Source: Acidobacteriota bacterium (GTDB lineage Bacteria > Acidobacteriota > Terriglobia > Acidiferrales > UBA7541). Taken from it: a stretch of 7,145 nucleotides of DNA. The notes under the pieces were generated by a model. The model was not told the DNA's origin, searched no databases, and was given only the letters and a program-made list of their open reading frames with translations. The stretch covers positions 9,493 to 16,637 of the forward strand of contig PLZZ01000220.1 of NCBI GenBank assembly GCA_003153585.1, written 5' to 3'. The translations under genes and the position numbers were made by a program. This document shows, one piece after another, positions 6,508 through 7,145 of the stretch. How positions within the stretch are numbered: the stretch's first letter is position 1; every line of letters begins with the position of its first letter.

Positions 6508-6520
6508 AGAACGGGAGCCC

Positions 6521-6537
6521 AGTGTGGTTACCATACT
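6521..6537. repeat. Near-perfect palindrome between convergent genes
   Basis: AGTGTGG, loop TTA, CCATACT form a 7-bp stem with one wobble, in the 66 bp between the methyltransferase stop and the stop of the convergent SRPBCC gene. The position suits a bidirectional transcription end, but neither strand has a T-tract, so a terminator role is weakly supported. Confidence 0.3.
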
Positions 6538-6573
6538 CAATGAGCCCGGGAAGCGGTCGGAGAAGAACCTCTC

Positions 6574-7029
6574 TCAGATGGCAGGGACCATAGGGCCCGC
6601 CAATTCGTCGCAGGCCAAGCGATAATTCTCGTACCAAGTCTCGGTGAATACGGAGTGAAGTTCCGGCACGGTGCAGCCGCCGATCTTGAGATCTGAAGAA
6701 GCGAGCTCGCCCCAGGTATGGACTTGAGTGCCGCCGGAGGAGAGGGCATCGAATTCGACCCATTGGCTCATGGTCATCCCGAGGCAGCGGGCGATAAAAC
6801 CCAGTTCGCGGCCCGGCACACAGCAAATGAGCAGATGGTCAATGACCGTCTTGACGGGCCGGAGTATTTCGATCTGCATGCGGCTTCCGACTTCCCAAGG
6901 TTTGCCTTCGCTCCAATTCATTTCTCCATAGACGCTGGCGAATTTGTGCCAGAGGTTCCAGTTGGAAAAAACGTCCCAGGCAAGGGCGGGCGTTGCGTGA
7001 GTCTTTACGGTGTAGTGAAAATGGTGCAT
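6574..7029 (-). CDS. SRPBCC (START/Bet v1-like fold) family protein
   Basis: This 151-residue protein has the length and layout of the SRPBCC superfamily (polyketide cyclase/dehydrase-like ligand-binding proteins). It begins with MHHFHYTVKTHATPALAWDV, the usual first strand and helix, then FSNWNLWHKFASVYGEMNW (about 21-39), where the family places its conserved tryptophan and helix. WEVGSRMQIEIL gives the next strands, and the C-terminal long helix is ELHSVFTETWYENYRLACDELA. It is cytosolic with no signal peptide. Members bind hydrophobic small molecules or act as cyclases; the ligand here is unknown. A strong AAAGGAGCG (7041-7049) precedes the ATG, but the gap is long (about 11-14 nt), and no closer in-frame start exists. 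It converges on the methyltransferase gene and has its own apparent promoter, so a shared role is not implied. Confidence 0.8.
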   Translation of the reverse strand: MHHFHYTVKTHATPALAWDVFSNWNLWHKFASVYGEMNWSEGKPWEVGSRMQIEILRPVKTVIDHLLICCVPGRELGFIARCLGMTMSQWVEFDALSSGGTQVHTWGELASSDLKIGGCTVPELHSVFTETWYENYRLACDELAGPMVPAI

Positions 7030-7103
7030 GACTGGTTGTTTCGCTCCTTTCGTCAGGACTGAGAGTGCCGAGCGCAGCTATTCAGGGCAAATAAACTTAA
7101 TTA

Positions 7104-7132
7104 TTTATACACTGTTATTTTAACGTTGTAAA
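7104..7132 (-). promoter_or_regulatory. Sigma70-like promoter upstream of the SRPBCC gene
   Basis: On the minus strand TTTACA (7132-7127) is followed by a 17-bp spacer and TATAAA (7109-7104). Both hexamers are close to consensus with ideal spacing, about 75 bp upstream of the SRPBCC start and in an AT-rich stretch (7081-7145). A TATAAT on the plus strand at 7136-7141 might serve a gene beyond the window, but has no good -35. Confidence 0.55.
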
Positions 7133-7145
7133 GATTATAATGCAA

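Overview
The window looks like bacterial chromosome from a moderately GC-rich, probably soil-type organism. Acidobacteriota is my best guess. The basis is a 73-residue protein (2683-2904) that resembles a small family I associate with Acidobacteria, together with a periplasmic aspartyl-protease/PDZ protein of a kind common in that phylum. The assignment rests on recall of family appearance, not on a search. I saw no phage, transposase, integrase or CRISPR sequence.

Left part (1-2904): a P-type (YfeX-like) dye-decolorizing peroxidase on the minus strand is divergent, across about 357 bp, from an exported two-lobed retropepsin-like protein with a C-terminal PDZ domain. The divergent gap holds a minus-strand stretch (about 1060-1251) with coding-like codon use but no valid gene end. 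A small uncharacterised minus-strand gene converges on the protease gene.

Middle (2905-3408): a complete tRNA-Arg(CCU) with encoded CCA is followed by an intergenic stretch containing a long imperfect hairpin (3194-3255) and a pair of GGGTAAAC direct repeats 21 bp apart, just before the next gene.

Right part (3409-6507): three co-directional genes probably form an operon. They encode an ornithine cyclodeaminase/mu-crystallin family dehydrogenase resembling SbnB-type enzymes, an ATP-grasp carboxylate-amine (or similar) ligase, and a class I SAM-dependent methyltransferase. Together they look like a minimal route for making, ligating and methylating an amino-acid-derived small molecule or surface modification; the product is unknown. 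This set is the best candidate for something undescribed in the window. A convergent SRPBCC/START-fold protein on the minus strand closes the window, with an AT-rich upstream region carrying a good sigma70-like promoter.
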